Made by a program: the position numbers and the translations under genes | Notes under the pieces: generated by a model | What the model was told of the DNA's origin: nothing | Seen by the model: only the letters and a program-made list of their open reading frames with translations | Databases searched by the model: none | Shown here: piece by piece, positions 28,526 to 37,660 of the stretch | Layout: each line of letters begins with the position of its first letter | How positions within the stretch are numbered: position 1 is the first letter of the stretch | Assembly: GCA_023417475.1 (NCBI GenBank) | Contig: JAEZFP010000032.1 | Location: 62,001 to 126,000 of the forward strand | DNA length: 64,000 bases | Reading direction: 5' to 3' | From: Bacillota bacterium | GTDB lineage: Bacteria > Bacillota > UBA4882 > UBA8346

Positions 28526-29894
28526 ATTCAGCCTTGCGGAACTGGAAACTTGGAACGAGCGGATCGAAACGTGCGCGGCAAAACTGGGATTGGACTATTT
28601 TCAGCAGGAGTTTGAGATCTGTTCGTATGAAGAGATGTTGGGTTATGAAGCCTATGTCGGCATGCCGAGTCATTACCCGCATTGGAGTTTCGGGAAAGCC
28701 TTCGACCGTCTCCATACCCTGTACCGTTACAATCTGACCGGTTTGCCCTATGAAATGGTGATCAACTCCGATCCGTGTTTGGCGTATCTGATGCGCGACA
28801 ACAATCTTTTATTGCAGATCCTAACCATTGCCCATGTCTATGGCCACAATGATTTTTTCAAACATAACCGGATGTTTCAACACACCCATCCGGAGTTGAC
28901 TTTGCCCACCTTTAAGAATCACGCGCAGCGGATCCGGGGGTATATTCAGGATCCCAGCATCGGGTATGAACGGGTCGAGAAGATTCTCAATCTGGCCCAT
29001 GCCATCCGTTATCAGACCTATCGCGACGTCGACAACCCCATCCGCCGTTTGACAGTGACCGAAACGAAACAGAAACTGCTGGACGATTATCACCGCAGCG
29101 TTCAAGCAGCCAAAGCGGCGGGACGGGATCCGCAGCTGCCGGAGCCGGATTTGAACCGGATTCCGTTACAACCGGAAGAAGACTTGCTCTGGTTCTTGCA
29201 GGAGTACGCGCATTTGGACGAGTGGGAACGGGATATCTTGGAGATTGTCCGGAGCGAGACCGCCTACTTTTTACCGCAGGTCGAGACGAAGATTCTCAAT
29301 GAAGGCTGGGCGAGCTTCTGGCATTACCGCATTCTGCAGGAGATGCAATTAACCCCCGATTTGCAGATCGAGTTCCTAAAACGCCATCACCAAGTGATCC
29401 GGCCCCACCCGGGGGATTTGAACCCGTACCATCTGGGATTTGTCATTCTAGCCGACATTGAACGGCGTTTTGGCACGGCGAAATTATTTGAAGTTCGCGC
29501 CATTGAAAATGACCGTTCATTGCTCCGACGTTACCTGACCCGCGAACTCTGCGTCGAACTGCATCTCTTTGAATACCTGTTCGAACGGGAACAAGCGGTA
29601 ATTACCGAGGTTCCCGACGAGGAGGGCTGGGAGGAGATCCGGAAGACCCTCAGCGGCACGGTGGGTCTGGGAGCGATTCCGGTCATCCGGGTGCTGGAGG
29701 TCGCTTCGAAAGACCGATCGTTGATTTTGCAGCATTGTAATGACGGACGAGAACTTGACCTGGGCTACGCCGGAGAAACCTTAAAGTATCTGGTGGAAGT
29801 CTGGGGGCGCCCGATTCAACTCCGAACCCAGATCCAGGGGCAGGAGAAAACGATCGTCTGTAACGAGGAGAAACGTTTGACCGCAATTGATTGA
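28518..29894 (+). CDS. spoVR: SpoVR family protein
   Basis: A 458-aa SpoVR/YcgB protein, involved in spore cortex formation in Bacillus. Characteristic segments are EICSYEEMLGYEAYVGMPSH, the HVYGHNDFFKHN histidine cluster, ILNEGWASFWHYRI (metal-binding look) and the C-terminal RHHQVIRPHPGDLNPYHLGF. The start is ATG 28518 inside the end of yhbH with SD AGGGAGGA; a longer upstream frame is read-through of the yhbH region. The His-rich motifs suggest a metal site, but no activity is established for the family. Confidence 0.95.
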   Translation: MSEFSLAELETWNERIETCAAKLGLDYFQQEFEICSYEEMLGYEAYVGMPSHYPHWSFGKAFDRLHTLYRYNLTGLPYEMVINSDPCLAYLMRDNNLLLQILTIAHVYGHNDFFKHNRMFQHTHPELTLPTFKNHAQRIRGYIQDPSIGYERVEKILNLAHAIRYQTYRDVDNPIRRLTVTETKQKLLDDYHRSVQAAKAAGRDPQLPEPDLNRIPLQPEEDLLWFLQEYAHLDEWERDILEIVRSETAYFLPQVETKILNEGWASFWHYRILQEMQLTPDLQIEFLKRHHQVIRPHPGDLNPYHLGFVILADIERRFGTAKLFEVRAIENDRSLLRRYLTRELCVELHLFEYLFEREQAVITEVPDEEGWEEIRKTLSGTVGLGAIPVIRVLEVASKDRSLILQHCNDGRELDLGYAGETLKYLVEVWGRPIQLRTQIQGQEKTIVCNEEKRLTAID

Positions 29895-29895
29895 A

Positions 29896-29919
29896 ACCGT
29901 CGCCCGACGGTTTTTTTTG
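29896..29919 (+). terminator. Terminator of the prkA-yhbH-spoVR operon
   Basis: ACCGTC (29896-29901), loop GCCC, GACGGT (29906-29911) and a run of T residues, beginning at the spoVR stop. Confidence 0.9.
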
Positions 29920-30154
29920 TTGGAATAAAGATCTTAGTGTTTTGGCAACGTTAAAACGGGATGAATTTAGCGAAATGTCCGCCCGGGCCGGCAGGAAAAT
30001 TTGGCCAGTTCGTGAAATAGTCACGATAGAAATATCGGTGAATTACGGTTCGATCGTGGGGCAACCGGAGGACGGGACGGACTTCGCCAACTTGGTTGGC
30101 AGGAAAGCGCTGGTATTGACGGCGCGGGAATAAATCAATCCGGGAGGTAGGTTC

Positions 30155-30850
30155 ATGGCGCGCGGCAGATTATTGGCAGGACTGATCATCATTGGCCTGG
30201 GCGGACTGTTTTTACTGCAAAATCTGGGATATCGGGAATTTTCGGTGGGTCTGATGATCCGTGATTATTGGCCGGCTATCTTGATCGTCATCGGCTTAAA
30301 CGTCTTATTCACCCGTAAGTCCGGGGCTTGGTTCGGGGCGTTGGTTTTGATTGGGATCGGCGTGGCGTTGTTAGGTTTGAATCTTGAGTGGTGGGTCTTT
30401 CAACGGGAATTGGTTTGGAAACTGCTCTGGCCGGTGGTGCTGATCGTGGTGGGAATCCGGGTATTGTGGCAGCCGCGGCGCCGGCGCGAGAACCCATTCG
30501 ACTCCCGGGATTGCCGCGTGGTTCGCGGCGATTTTCAAGCGATCGCCGGGAATCATTATGAAGCGGTGCTGGGCGCGTTGACGGTGGATCTCACCGCGCG
30601 CGAGTTGGCCGACGGCGACAATGTGATTGATCTCAACGCCGTCCTGGGCAAGGTCGAAGTGCTGGTCCCGAAAGGAACCCCGGTGGCGCTGGCCGGTAGT
30701 TGCGTCTTGGGCGGAGTCGAATTTTTCGAGCGTGCCACGGGTGGAGTCCTGGGCGACTTGCGGATGGAACACGGCGATTTCACCGCTGCGAAACGGATCC
30801 GGATCATTGCCAATGTCGTCTTTGGCGGAATTGAAATAAAAGCGGTTTAA
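30155..30850 (+). CDS. LiaF-like membrane protein (DUF5668 plus LiaF C-terminal domain)
   Basis: A 231-aa protein with four hydrophobic helices in the first ~110 residues (GLIIIGLGGLFLLQNLG, DYWPAILIVIGLNVLF and two more). A cytoplasmic right-handed beta domain follows with repeated short strands (VLGALTVDLT, LNAVLGKVEVLVPKG, VLGGVEFF). This is the LiaF/YvqF architecture. In Bacillus LiaF holds the LiaRS envelope-stress system inactive, but no liaR or liaS gene is adjacent here, so the partner is elsewhere or the role differs. SD CGGGAGGTAGG precedes ATG 30155. Confidence 0.85.
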   Translation: MARGRLLAGLIIIGLGGLFLLQNLGYREFSVGLMIRDYWPAILIVIGLNVLFTRKSGAWFGALVLIGIGVALLGLNLEWWVFQRELVWKLLWPVVLIVVGIRVLWQPRRRRENPFDSRDCRVVRGDFQAIAGNHYEAVLGALTVDLTARELADGDNVIDLNAVLGKVEVLVPKGTPVALAGSCVLGGVEFFERATGGVLGDLRMEHGDFTAAKRIRIIANVVFGGIEIKAV

Positions 30851-30917
30851 GTTTCAAAAGCACCGTAAAAAATATTTTTTTACCGGGATAAATACTTAAG
30901 CAAGGATGTTTAATGTT

Positions 30918-31128
30918 TGTTACGGTTGGTTAATTAATATTGTCAGCACGATAAATAGAAATGTCCGATCAAAAAATATAATTGCAAGGTGAATTAATAT
31001 TTTTGTCAGGTCAATAAATAGAAATGTCAGGTCAATAAATAGAAATGTCAGGTCAATAATATTTATGTTAGAGTGATTAATGTTTTTGCAGGGTTGTAAA
31101 GTAATATTGCGCGGGTTTTGTTGTTGAT
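30918..31128. repeat. 21-bp tandem repeat tract in an AT-rich intergenic region
   Basis: About nine to ten head-to-tail units, mostly 21 bp, from 30918 to 31128. Two consecutive copies at 31004-31024 and 31025-31045 are identical (core TGTCAGGTCAATAAATAG). The flanking copies at 30941, 30962, 30983, 31046, 31066, 31087 and 31108 are progressively degenerate but keep the TGT/TGC start and an A/T-rich second half. The period is exactly two helical turns, so the A/T tracts are phased. This tract fills most of the 391-base gap between the LiaF-like gene and azlD. Minus-strand frames through it give a hydrophobic heptad repeat that I do not consider a gene. Confidence 0.85.
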
Positions 31129-31186
31129 TTGGCCGATTTTTTAAACTTTTCACAATGTTTTGGCGTAGATTATAAGTGGATAGAAA

Positions 31187-31220
31187 CACCCCCTCGCTGC
31201 GATGACGCAAGAAGGGGGTG
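31187..31220. terminator. Hairpin at the 3' end of azlD, weak T run
   Basis: CACCCCCT (31187-31194) pairs with AGGGGGTG (31213-31220) around an 18-base loop. T residues on either side are interrupted, so termination may be inefficient. Similar C/G-tract hairpins recur after uxuA and after the helicase gene. Confidence 0.5.
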
Positions 31221-31241
31221 CTTTGTTTACGGCAGATCAAA

Positions 31242-31586
31242 TTATAATAAAGTTTTCAAAAAGATTAAGGAGACGATACCCAGCAAAATGCTTAAAATCG
31301 AGTTTTTGGTGGCTAAAACGATACCTGCGGTGATGATGCCGGCCCCCAGATAAGGGTTTAGCGGTGAAAGATCCAGTTTGCCATGGGGAATCAGGATGCC
31401 GGGGACGATTAAAGCGGTCAAGATGGCCACGGGAATATACTTTAATGAACGATAGACCAGATTGGGCAAAGTGACTTTCTGCGCATAAACGAGCAGGCCG
31501 ACCCGGGTGAGATGGGTGACGATTCCAATATTGGCAGTAAAAGTATAGATCCGTTTTGGGGATTGGAAAGTATAAACTATTACCAC
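31242..31586 (-). CDS. azlD: AzlD-like branched-chain amino acid exporter subunit, orphan and possibly 5'-degraded
   Basis: The C-terminal ~90 residues match the AzlD family: VTHLTRVGLLVYA, the SLKYIPVAILTALIVPGIL core and a last helix ending in FLKTLL. AzlD normally pairs with AzlC to export branched-chain amino acids, with azlC directly upstream and overlapping. Here no azlC exists on either side. The first ~20 residues (TFQSPKRIYTF) do not look like the usual hydrophobic AzlD start, and the GTG at 31586 has no Shine-Dalgarno. The gene is probably the remnant of a lost azlCD operon, although a functional orphan cannot be excluded. Confidence 0.6.
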   Translation of the reverse strand: MVIVYTFQSPKRIYTFTANIGIVTHLTRVGLLVYAQKVTLPNLVYRSLKYIPVAILTALIVPGILIPHGKLDLSPLNPYLGAGIITAGIVLATKNSILSILLGIVSLIFLKTLL

Positions 31587-31662
31587 TAAAAAACGATTGG
31601 TCGCACGTGCTGGTTTTATAAGCGTTTGTTTGAGAATATTTTAAAAATTCTTCCAAAAACCA

Positions 31663-31692
31663 TTGCGTGCGAGTAATGGTTTGTGTTATATT
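31663..31692 (+). promoter_or_regulatory. Probable SigA promoter of the 103-aa protein gene
   Basis: -35 TTGCGT (31663-31668), 18-nt spacer, -10 TATATT (31687-31692). The leader holds a small hairpin (GGCGCT 31735-31740 / AGCGCC 31749-31754) before the SD. Confidence 0.5.
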
Positions 31693-31798
31693 ATCTATAG
31701 ACAATGAAATGTTTATCCGGATGAACAAAAGAGCGGCGCTTTGGCCAGAGCGCCCTCCGGACCACGAATGTCAATCAAATTTTAGGAGGATGTAGTCA

Positions 31799-32110
31799 AT
31801 GAAACGCTCAATTTCAGAACGCCTGCGCCGGACCCAAAACATGCTGGCGGGGTTGACCGTCAATACGGAACGGCTGAACAAACGGGGCTTGGACACTCGA
31901 TTTATGACCGACTTTACCATGGCGTATCAAACAACGGTTGATCTGGACAACCGTCACGAGGCCGCCAAAGCGTTTCTCAAGGAGAAAACCGCCGAATTCC
32001 ACACCCAGTTGGGGAAGTTGGAGGAGTTTTACCGGGAAGCGAAAAAAACGGTGAAACTGGAGATGAGCCAGGAGTCGTGGAAAGAGTTCGGCGTTTACGA
32101 CCAGCAATAA
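31799..32110 (+). CDS. Small helical protein of unknown function
   Basis: A 103-aa, highly charged protein with no recognised family. It is predicted mostly helical, with heptad-like spacing in MTDFTMAYQTTVDLDNRHEAA-type helices and KLEEFYREAKKTVKLEM. It is basic at the N terminus (MKRSISERLRRTQ) and lacks Cys and any signal peptide. A strong SD (AGGAGGATG), a matching promoter (31663-31692) and a terminator right after support a real, monocistronic gene. A structural or nucleic-acid-associated role is possible but not shown. Confidence 0.75.
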   Translation: MKRSISERLRRTQNMLAGLTVNTERLNKRGLDTRFMTDFTMAYQTTVDLDNRHEAAKAFLKEKTAEFHTQLGKLEEFYREAKKTVKLEMSQESWKEFGVYDQQ

Positions 32111-32131
32111 CTTTTCAGTGAATATCAAAAG

Positions 32132-32164
32132 CGCGCCGTTGCCGGAAGGTGACGGCGCGTTTTG
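32132..32164 (+). terminator. Terminator of the 103-aa protein gene
   Basis: CGCGCCGT (32132-32139) pairs with ACGGCGCG (32152-32159), followed by TTTT. Confidence 0.75.
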
Positions 32165-32350
32165 ATCGATGCGGACTGTTTGACAGGTATGGAATGCACG
32201 GAAAGGGATTGGCGAATCGGCAAGAAGGTTCCGCCATTCGCGCAAGAGCGCGGCGAATATTTCCGCGCAAGATCAATATATATATGTCGCACGACTGATT
32301 GATCATAGATTTTTATTACCGAATGGGAAACGAAAGGAGGCATCGTCAGC

Positions 32351-33229
32351 GTGACAATCAGGGAATGGCCATTTAAGCGCAGACCAAAAAACGCGCCCGG
32401 TTCTGCCGGAAGTCAATCACCCATTTCAACCCGCAGAGGTTCCAGGCTTTATCTATATCTCGCCTTGGCGCTGGTCGCCTGTTTGATGGTGATCGTTAAC
32501 GGCCGGGTTCAACTGTTGCAGCCTGTGGCGCCGGAAGTCCGCAATGTTCATTATATCGATACGGTTGGTCAAAATCTCCTGTTCCGGGGGGGTCTGCCAC
32601 TGCACGGCAATCCCGCGGTCTTTAATTATGACGGTTTAAAGCGTGCGCTGATTCAAGCGGGAAAACGCGCCGGAGTCAAAGTTCCGGATGCTTTTTACCT
32701 ATTCGACGTCAATCTTTTAAATATCGAATCGCCGGCCGATGCGCCGAGGATCTGGACGGAACAGAGTTTTTTCCGGGCAAAGCCGGGGTTGGGCCGGATT
32801 CAGGTTTGGGGGCTCAACGGTACCGGACTCCACGTCAACGATCCGGCGCTGGCGGGCAAACGGGAGTTTTTGGCGCGGAACCTAGATAATTGGCTCAATG
32901 ATCGTTTGGCGTTCCGGATCGAGACCTTGCGGGGGTGGTTGGAAAGTCCACCCGCTCATTTCACCGGCAATCGCAATTTGCCGGTGGTATTTTACATTCA
33001 TTGCGTGGCCGGTTGTGATCGCACCGGCGAGTTCAGCGGCGCGTATTACCTTCGTTATCTCGGGAAATCCTGGGAGGAAGTCAATGAATTGAATCAGACG
33101 ATGTGTCCGAAAAACCGGCCGTTTGGCTGTAAAAATTACCGCGCGCTTCAGTGGTATGCCTTATGGCTCAATTTGCAACGGGGCTTCGCCTTGCATTGGT
33201 GGCAAGATTTCCGTTGCAGCGGACACTGA
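32351..33229 (+). CDS. Membrane-anchored protein-tyrosine-phosphatase-like protein
   Basis: A 292-aa protein. After a basic, Ser/Pro-rich N terminus, residues ~33-50 (LYLYLALALVACLMVIV) form one membrane anchor; the rest should lie outside the cytoplasm. Near the C terminus is FYIHCVAGCDRTGEFSGAYY, an exact C-x5-R phosphatase P-loop (Cys218, Arg224) preceded by His and followed by Thr, as in tyrosine and dual-specificity phosphatases. A candidate general acid is among the Asp residues around 160. The start is GTG 32351 after GAAAGGAGG. Its substrate could be a phosphoprotein, an inositol phosphate or another phosphorylated molecule. Confidence 0.7.
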   Translation: MTIREWPFKRRPKNAPGSAGSQSPISTRRGSRLYLYLALALVACLMVIVNGRVQLLQPVAPEVRNVHYIDTVGQNLLFRGGLPLHGNPAVFNYDGLKRALIQAGKRAGVKVPDAFYLFDVNLLNIESPADAPRIWTEQSFFRAKPGLGRIQVWGLNGTGLHVNDPALAGKREFLARNLDNWLNDRLAFRIETLRGWLESPPAHFTGNRNLPVVFYIHCVAGCDRTGEFSGAYYLRYLGKSWEEVNELNQTMCPKNRPFGCKNYRALQWYALWLNLQRGFALHWWQDFRCSGH

Positions 33230-33252
33230 AATCAAAGCGAAAGGGAGAACTC

Positions 33253-36200
33253 ATGCCTTACGCGAAAGAGCAAATGCGCACTGCGATCAAGCAGGCGATT
33301 GCCAAAACGAAAGCCAAGATTTATACCGTCGTTGGGCAATTGACGTTGACTGCTTGGGTCACTGCCGAGCCGGTCCCGTATGAATTCCGGATGACTGGCG
33401 TCAAGAAAATTCTCCAAGTCGGCGATCAATGGGGCAAACCTTGGGATTGCGCCTGGTTCCATTTTGCGGGGGAGGTTCCCCCCGCCGCGGCCGGGAAAAA
33501 GGTGGTTTTATTGATCGATCTTGGCGGCGAAGCCTGCCTGGTCGATCAATCCGGCACTCCCATCCAGGGCTTGACCAACGTACGTTCCCATTTTGATCGG
33601 AAATTGGGAGCTCCCGATAAACGGGTCGTTGATCTGACCGCGCCGGCGCAAGGTAACGAAACCATTGATTATTGGGCCGACGCCAGCGCCAATGATTTGT
33701 TTGGCAGATACAGCGATCAGGGAATCGTGCAGGAAGCCGCCATTGCCGTCTGCGACGACTCCGTCAAAGCCCTTTATTACGATTTGGAGTTTTTAGATGA
33801 ACTGATGGCGGTGTTGCCGGAGGACAACGCCCGCCGGGACAGCATTTTATTTTGTCTATACCGGGCGGCGCTGATGATTGACAGCTTGACCCCGGCGGAA
33901 GTGTCCGGGGCGCGGAATGCCGTAGCCGCCGAAATTGCGAAGCGTAGCGCCACGCCATCCCTCTTTCTTAGCGCCTTGGGTCATTCCCACATCGATCTGG
34001 CTTGGTTATGGCCGCTCCGGGAGACAGTCCGGAAAGGTGCCCGGACTTTCGCCACCGCCTTAATGATGTTGCAGCGCGATTCCGACTACGTGTTTGGCGC
34101 AAGCCAGCCGCAGTTGTATCAATGGATCAAACAGTTTTATCCAATGTTGTTCGAGCGGATCAAACCCTGGGTCCGGAAAGGCCGTTGGGAGACGTTGGGC
34201 GCCATGTGGGTGGAAGCCGATACCAATCTTCCCGGCGGCGAAGCTTTGGTGCGGCAGATCTTATACGGCAAACGGTTTTTCAAACAAGAATTCGCTCAAG
34301 ACATCAATTTATTATGGCTACCGGATAGTTTTGGTTTTACCGGAGCATTGCCGCAACTGATGAAAAAGGCGGGGCTCGACTATTTTTGTACGACGAAGCT
34401 TTCCTGGAACCTGTTTGACCGATTTCCGCATCACACCTTTATTTGGCAAGGAATTGACGGCAGTTGCGTCCTGGCGCACCAACCTCCGGAAGGAACCTAC
34501 AACAGTTCGGCGGCGCCTCCCGCCATTCGTCAGGCGGAAGCCGATTATCTGGATAAAGGCAATGCGGAGTACGGCTTGGTGGTGTTTGGAATCGGAGACG
34601 GCGGCGGCGGTCCGGGTGAAGCGCATCTGGAGATGTTGCAACGGGAAAAAAGTTCCGCCGGTTTAGCGCCGGTCCGGCAGGAGCCGGCCGCCGAATTTTT
34701 CCGAAAACTGACCCGGCGCGCTGGTAACTACCGCAGCTGGCAAGGGGAGCTTTATCTGGAACGCCATCAAGGGACCTATACCACCCAAGCCCGGACTAAA
34801 CGTTACAACCGGAAGATTGAAATCGCCCTGCGCGATCTGGAGTTTTTTGCGACCTTGGCTACGTGGTGGCGCGGCGTCCCGTATCCGGCCGCCGCTTTGG
34901 CGGCCATCTGGCACGAGGTGTTACTTTATCAATTTCACGACATGATGGCCGGTTCGGCGATCCAGCGGGTCTATCAGGAATCGACCGCCCGTTATGAAAT
35001 ATTGCAGCGGCAAATTGACTTGTTACGCAGGGAAGCGCTGGACACAATCTCCGGAATGATTCAGACCGGAACAGCGCTCCGCCCGGTGGTTGTATGGAAT
35101 ACCACCGCTTGGGAGCGGGAGGAATGGCTCAAGATCGCCGGCCATTGGTATCGGGTCAAGGTTCCCGCCCTGGGTTACGCCGTTGTCGATTTGACGTTTC
35201 CCACCGTACTGCCGGTCACGCCGGTCGCGGGAGAGCAATGGCTGGAAAACGACCGACTGCGCTTGAGCTTGAGCGAGGGAGCGCTGGTCGAGCTGTTCGA
35301 TAAAGAATGGCAACGCCAAGCGCTCAGCGGCGTCGGCAATCGCCTGGCCGTTTATGAAGATGCCGGCGACGCCTGGGATATCCCGATCGGGTATGCGGAT
35401 CGCCCGCCGGAGCGGCTGCGCTTGCGTCAGGCCATTGCCACGGTTGATGGACCCAAAGCCAGCATCAAACAGACGTTTACATGGGGAAAGTCGCTATTGG
35501 AGCAGGAGGTGGTTTTGGTCCAAGGCAGCCGCCGGATCGACTTTCACACCACAGTCGACTGGCAGGAACGGCAAAAAATGCTCCGGACCGCGTTTCCGGT
35601 GGCGGTGGTCAGTCCCGAAGCGACCTGCGAGATTCAGTTCGGCAATATCAAACGCCCGACGCATCCCAACACTACTTGGGAGATGGCGCAATATGAAGTC
35701 TGCGCCCACAAATGGATCGACCTTTCCGACACGGGCTACGGCGTGGCGTTACTCAATGACTGTAAATACGGACATCGCGTGTTTAACGATATTTTAGATC
35801 TCAATCTGTTACGGAGTCCCAACTATCCCGATCCCACCGCGGACCGGGGGCGGCACGAGTTCACCTATGCTTGTTATCCGCATCCGGGCGGCGTGGTCGA
35901 GGGGAAGGTCGTTCAAGCCGGATATGAGTTGAATATTCCCTTGACAGTGATACCGCTAACCCCAAACGGCGCGGGCGCGTTACCGCCGCAATATTCGTTG
36001 ATAACGGTCGAGCCGGCCAATATCATTGTGGAAACGGTAAAATTGGCCGAAGCCGATTCCCGGATCATTATCCGGCTGTATGAAAGCGCGGGTCGGGCCA
36101 GTGTCGCCACCATTACGTTTCATTGGCCCATCCGAACCGTGGAGCTGGTTCGTTTGACGGAGGAAACATGCGACCAATCGGCGTTACAAGTCGGAGCGGG

Positions 36201-36258
36201 TAGACTCTCATTGCGCTTTGGCGCATTTGAGATTCATACCCTACGGATTGACCCATGA
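33253..36258 (+). CDS. Alpha-mannosidase, glycoside hydrolase family 38
   Basis: A 1001-aa cytoplasmic GH38 enzyme without a signal peptide. After an N-terminal beta domain, the catalytic barrel starts at SALGHSHIDLAWLWPLRE, where His246 and Asp248 are metal ligands. The nucleophile is Asp323 in MWVEADTNLPGGEALVRQ, and LWLPDSFGFTGALPQ is typical of the family. The C-terminal beta-sandwich domains follow (about 640-1001). It probably removes alpha-mannose from imported oligosaccharides. ATG 33253 with AAGGGAG is preferred over the longer frame, which overlaps the phosphatase gene. It may be co-transcribed with that gene, 23 bases upstream. Confidence 0.93.
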   Translation: MPYAKEQMRTAIKQAIAKTKAKIYTVVGQLTLTAWVTAEPVPYEFRMTGVKKILQVGDQWGKPWDCAWFHFAGEVPPAAAGKKVVLLIDLGGEACLVDQSGTPIQGLTNVRSHFDRKLGAPDKRVVDLTAPAQGNETIDYWADASANDLFGRYSDQGIVQEAAIAVCDDSVKALYYDLEFLDELMAVLPEDNARRDSILFCLYRAALMIDSLTPAEVSGARNAVAAEIAKRSATPSLFLSALGHSHIDLAWLWPLRETVRKGARTFATALMMLQRDSDYVFGASQPQLYQWIKQFYPMLFERIKPWVRKGRWETLGAMWVEADTNLPGGEALVRQILYGKRFFKQEFAQDINLLWLPDSFGFTGALPQLMKKAGLDYFCTTKLSWNLFDRFPHHTFIWQGIDGSCVLAHQPPEGTYNSSAAPPAIRQAEADYLDKGNAEYGLVVFGIGDGGGGPGEAHLEMLQREKSSAGLAPVRQEPAAEFFRKLTRRAGNYRSWQGELYLERHQGTYTTQARTKRYNRKIEIALRDLEFFATLATWWRGVPYPAAALAAIWHEVLLYQFHDMMAGSAIQRVYQESTARYEILQRQIDLLRREALDTISGMIQTGTALRPVVVWNTTAWEREEWLKIAGHWYRVKVPALGYAVVDLTFPTVLPVTPVAGEQWLENDRLRLSLSEGALVELFDKEWQRQALSGVGNRLAVYEDAGDAWDIPIGYADRPPERLRLRQAIATVDGPKASIKQTFTWGKSLLEQEVVLVQGSRRIDFHTTVDWQERQKMLRTAFPVAVVSPEATCEIQFGNIKRPTHPNTTWEMAQYEVCAHKWIDLSDTGYGVALLNDCKYGHRVFNDILDLNLLRSPNYPDPTADRGRHEFTYACYPHPGGVVEGKVVQAGYELNIPLTVIPLTPNGAGALPPQYSLITVEPANIIVETVKLAEADSRIIIRLYESAGRASVATITFHWPIRTVELVRLTEETCDQSALQVGAGRLSLRFGAFEIHTLRIDP

Positions 36259-36278
36259 TTAAAGCGGAAGACCGTATC

Positions 36279-36315
36279 AAAAAGCGTCGTTACCGGGAGG
36301 TAAACGGCGCTTTTT
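36279..36315 (+). terminator. Terminator after the alpha-mannosidase gene
   Basis: AAAAAGCG (36279-36286) pairs with CGCTTTTT (36308-36315), with an inner CGTTACC / GGTAAACG extension. Confidence 0.8.
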
Positions 36316-36436
36316 GGCGAGGGATTGATTTAACATTTTATTAACAGCGGCGTTTCCAAAATACTAAGCTAGAAGCGGATTGTCAGAAAACGGATGTAAC
36401 TTTGTTATAAAAAATAACAAATTCTTATAAAGTTTG

Positions 36437-36466
36437 TTGCAAAGCTGACGATATTAATCGTATAAT
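36437..36466 (+). promoter_or_regulatory. SigA-type promoter of uxuA
   Basis: -35 TTGCAA (36437-36442), 18-nt spacer, perfect -10 TATAAT (36461-36466), 66 bases before the ATG. Confidence 0.65.
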
Positions 36467-36531
36467 TTTAAGGCATAAAATCATTAGACTGTGAGGATAT
36501 GCTGCAACAACAAAACGACATGGGGTGATGA

Positions 36532-37575
36532 ATGATGAAGCTATCCTTCAGGTGGTATGGCGCGGAAGATCCGGTGACGCTGGAGTATATCCGGCAGATC
36601 CCCGGAATGCGAAATATCGTTTCGGCTGTCTACGATGTGCCGGCGGGGGAAGTCTGGAGCAACGAGAGCATTTTGGCGCTGAAACGTCAGATTGAGTCAG
36701 CCAAGCTCCAATTTGAAGTGGTCGAAAGCGTGCCGGTTCATGAGAGTATCAAGCTGGGCGCGGCTGACCGGGATCATTACATTGAAAATTATATCACCAA
36801 TATCCAGCGGTTGGCTGCCGCCGGAATCCGCTGTATCTGTTACAATTTTATGCCGGTTTTTGACTGGACCCGGACCCAGCTGGACAAAGAGTTGGCTGAC
36901 GGTTCAACGGCATTGGTGTACTACGGCGAACAGCTGCAAAAGATGAATCCCTTGACCGGCGAGTTAACGTTGCCCGGGTGGGACGCAAGCTATACCAAAG
37001 AAACCCTGACGAAGATCTTTCAACAATATGAAAGTGTCACCAGCGAACGGCTCTGGGAGAACCTCCAATACTTTTTGGAAGCGATCGTGCCAATTGCCGA
37101 AAAATCCGGCGTCAAAATGGCGATTCACCCGGATGATCCGCCATGGCCGGTCTTTGGCCTGCCGCGGATCATTACCGGCCAAGCCAGCTTGGAGCGGTTG
37201 GTAAAAATCGTCGACAGTCCGGCGAACGGACTCGCGCTTTGTACCGGTTCCCTCGGCGCCAATCCCAACAACAATCTTCCCGAAATCGTCGCCAAATTTG
37301 CCGCCATGGGCCGGATCCATTTCATGCACGTCCGCAACGTCAAACACGTCGCGGATGGGTTTGAGGAGAGCGCCCATTATAGCCCTTGTGGCTCCCTGGA
37401 TATGGTGGCGATCTTAAAAGCCGCCTATCAAAACGGCTTTGACGGCTATATCCGTCCCGACCACGGCCGGATGATCTGGGGCGAGACTGGGAAACCGGGC
37501 TACGGTTTGTATGACCGGGCGTTGGGGGCGCAATATATCATGGGGATTTGGGAGACGTTGACGAAAGGTTGTTAG
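36532..37575 (+). CDS. uxuA: Mannonate dehydratase
   Basis: A 347-aa UxuA that dehydrates D-mannonate to 2-keto-3-deoxygluconate (KDG), the last step of the glucuronate branch. Family segments include [21 protein letters not shown] at the N terminus, [31 protein letters not shown] (metal-binding His/Asp) and HFMHVRNVK plus [11 protein letters not shown] near the C terminus. The start is ATG 36532 (or 36535) behind GGGGTGATGA. It is apart from the other uronate genes (48-53 kb) but has its own strong promoter and terminator. No uxuB or uxaC is next to it. Confidence 0.94.
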   Translation: MMKLSFRWYGAEDPVTLEYIRQIPGMRNIVSAVYDVPAGEVWSNESILALKRQIESAKLQFEVVESVPVHESIKLGAADRDHYIENYITNIQRLAAAGIRCICYNFMPVFDWTRTQLDKELADGSTALVYYGEQLQKMNPLTGELTLPGWDASYTKETLTKIFQQYESVTSERLWENLQYFLEAIVPIAEKSGVKMAIHPDDPPWPVFGLPRIITGQASLERLVKIVDSPANGLALCTGSLGANPNNNLPEIVAKFAAMGRIHFMHVRNVKHVADGFEESAHYSPCGSLDMVAILKAAYQNGFDGYIRPDHGRMIWGETGKPGYGLYDRALGAQYIMGIWETLTKGC

Positions 37576-37621
37576 CGTTTCGTTTCGGGTTTTTACGTAA
37601 TATAAGCAATAACGGTTATAA

Positions 37622-37660
37622 AAAGGCCCCTTCTTTGCGATTAAATAGAGGGGGTCTTTT
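37622..37660. terminator. Bidirectional terminator between uxuA and a minus-strand small ORF
   Basis: AAAGGCCCCTTC pairs imperfectly with GAGGGGGTCTTT, with T runs on both strands; the minus-strand ORF stops at its edge. Confidence 0.65.

Noticed and set aside
29891..30133. 80-codon plus-strand frame between spoVR and the LiaF-like gene
   Set aside because: Its start lies inside the spoVR terminator, no SD is present and the sequence matches no family I recognise.
30920..31240. Minus-strand 106-codon frame with a hydrophobic heptad repeat
   Set aside because: It is produced by the 21-bp repeats and has no SD; the repeats are degenerate in a way that suggests no coding constraint.
33151..33252. 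Extended start of the alpha-mannosidase within the phosphatase gene
   Set aside because: It overlaps the preceding gene in another frame and lacks an SD; ATG 33253 follows AAGGGAG.
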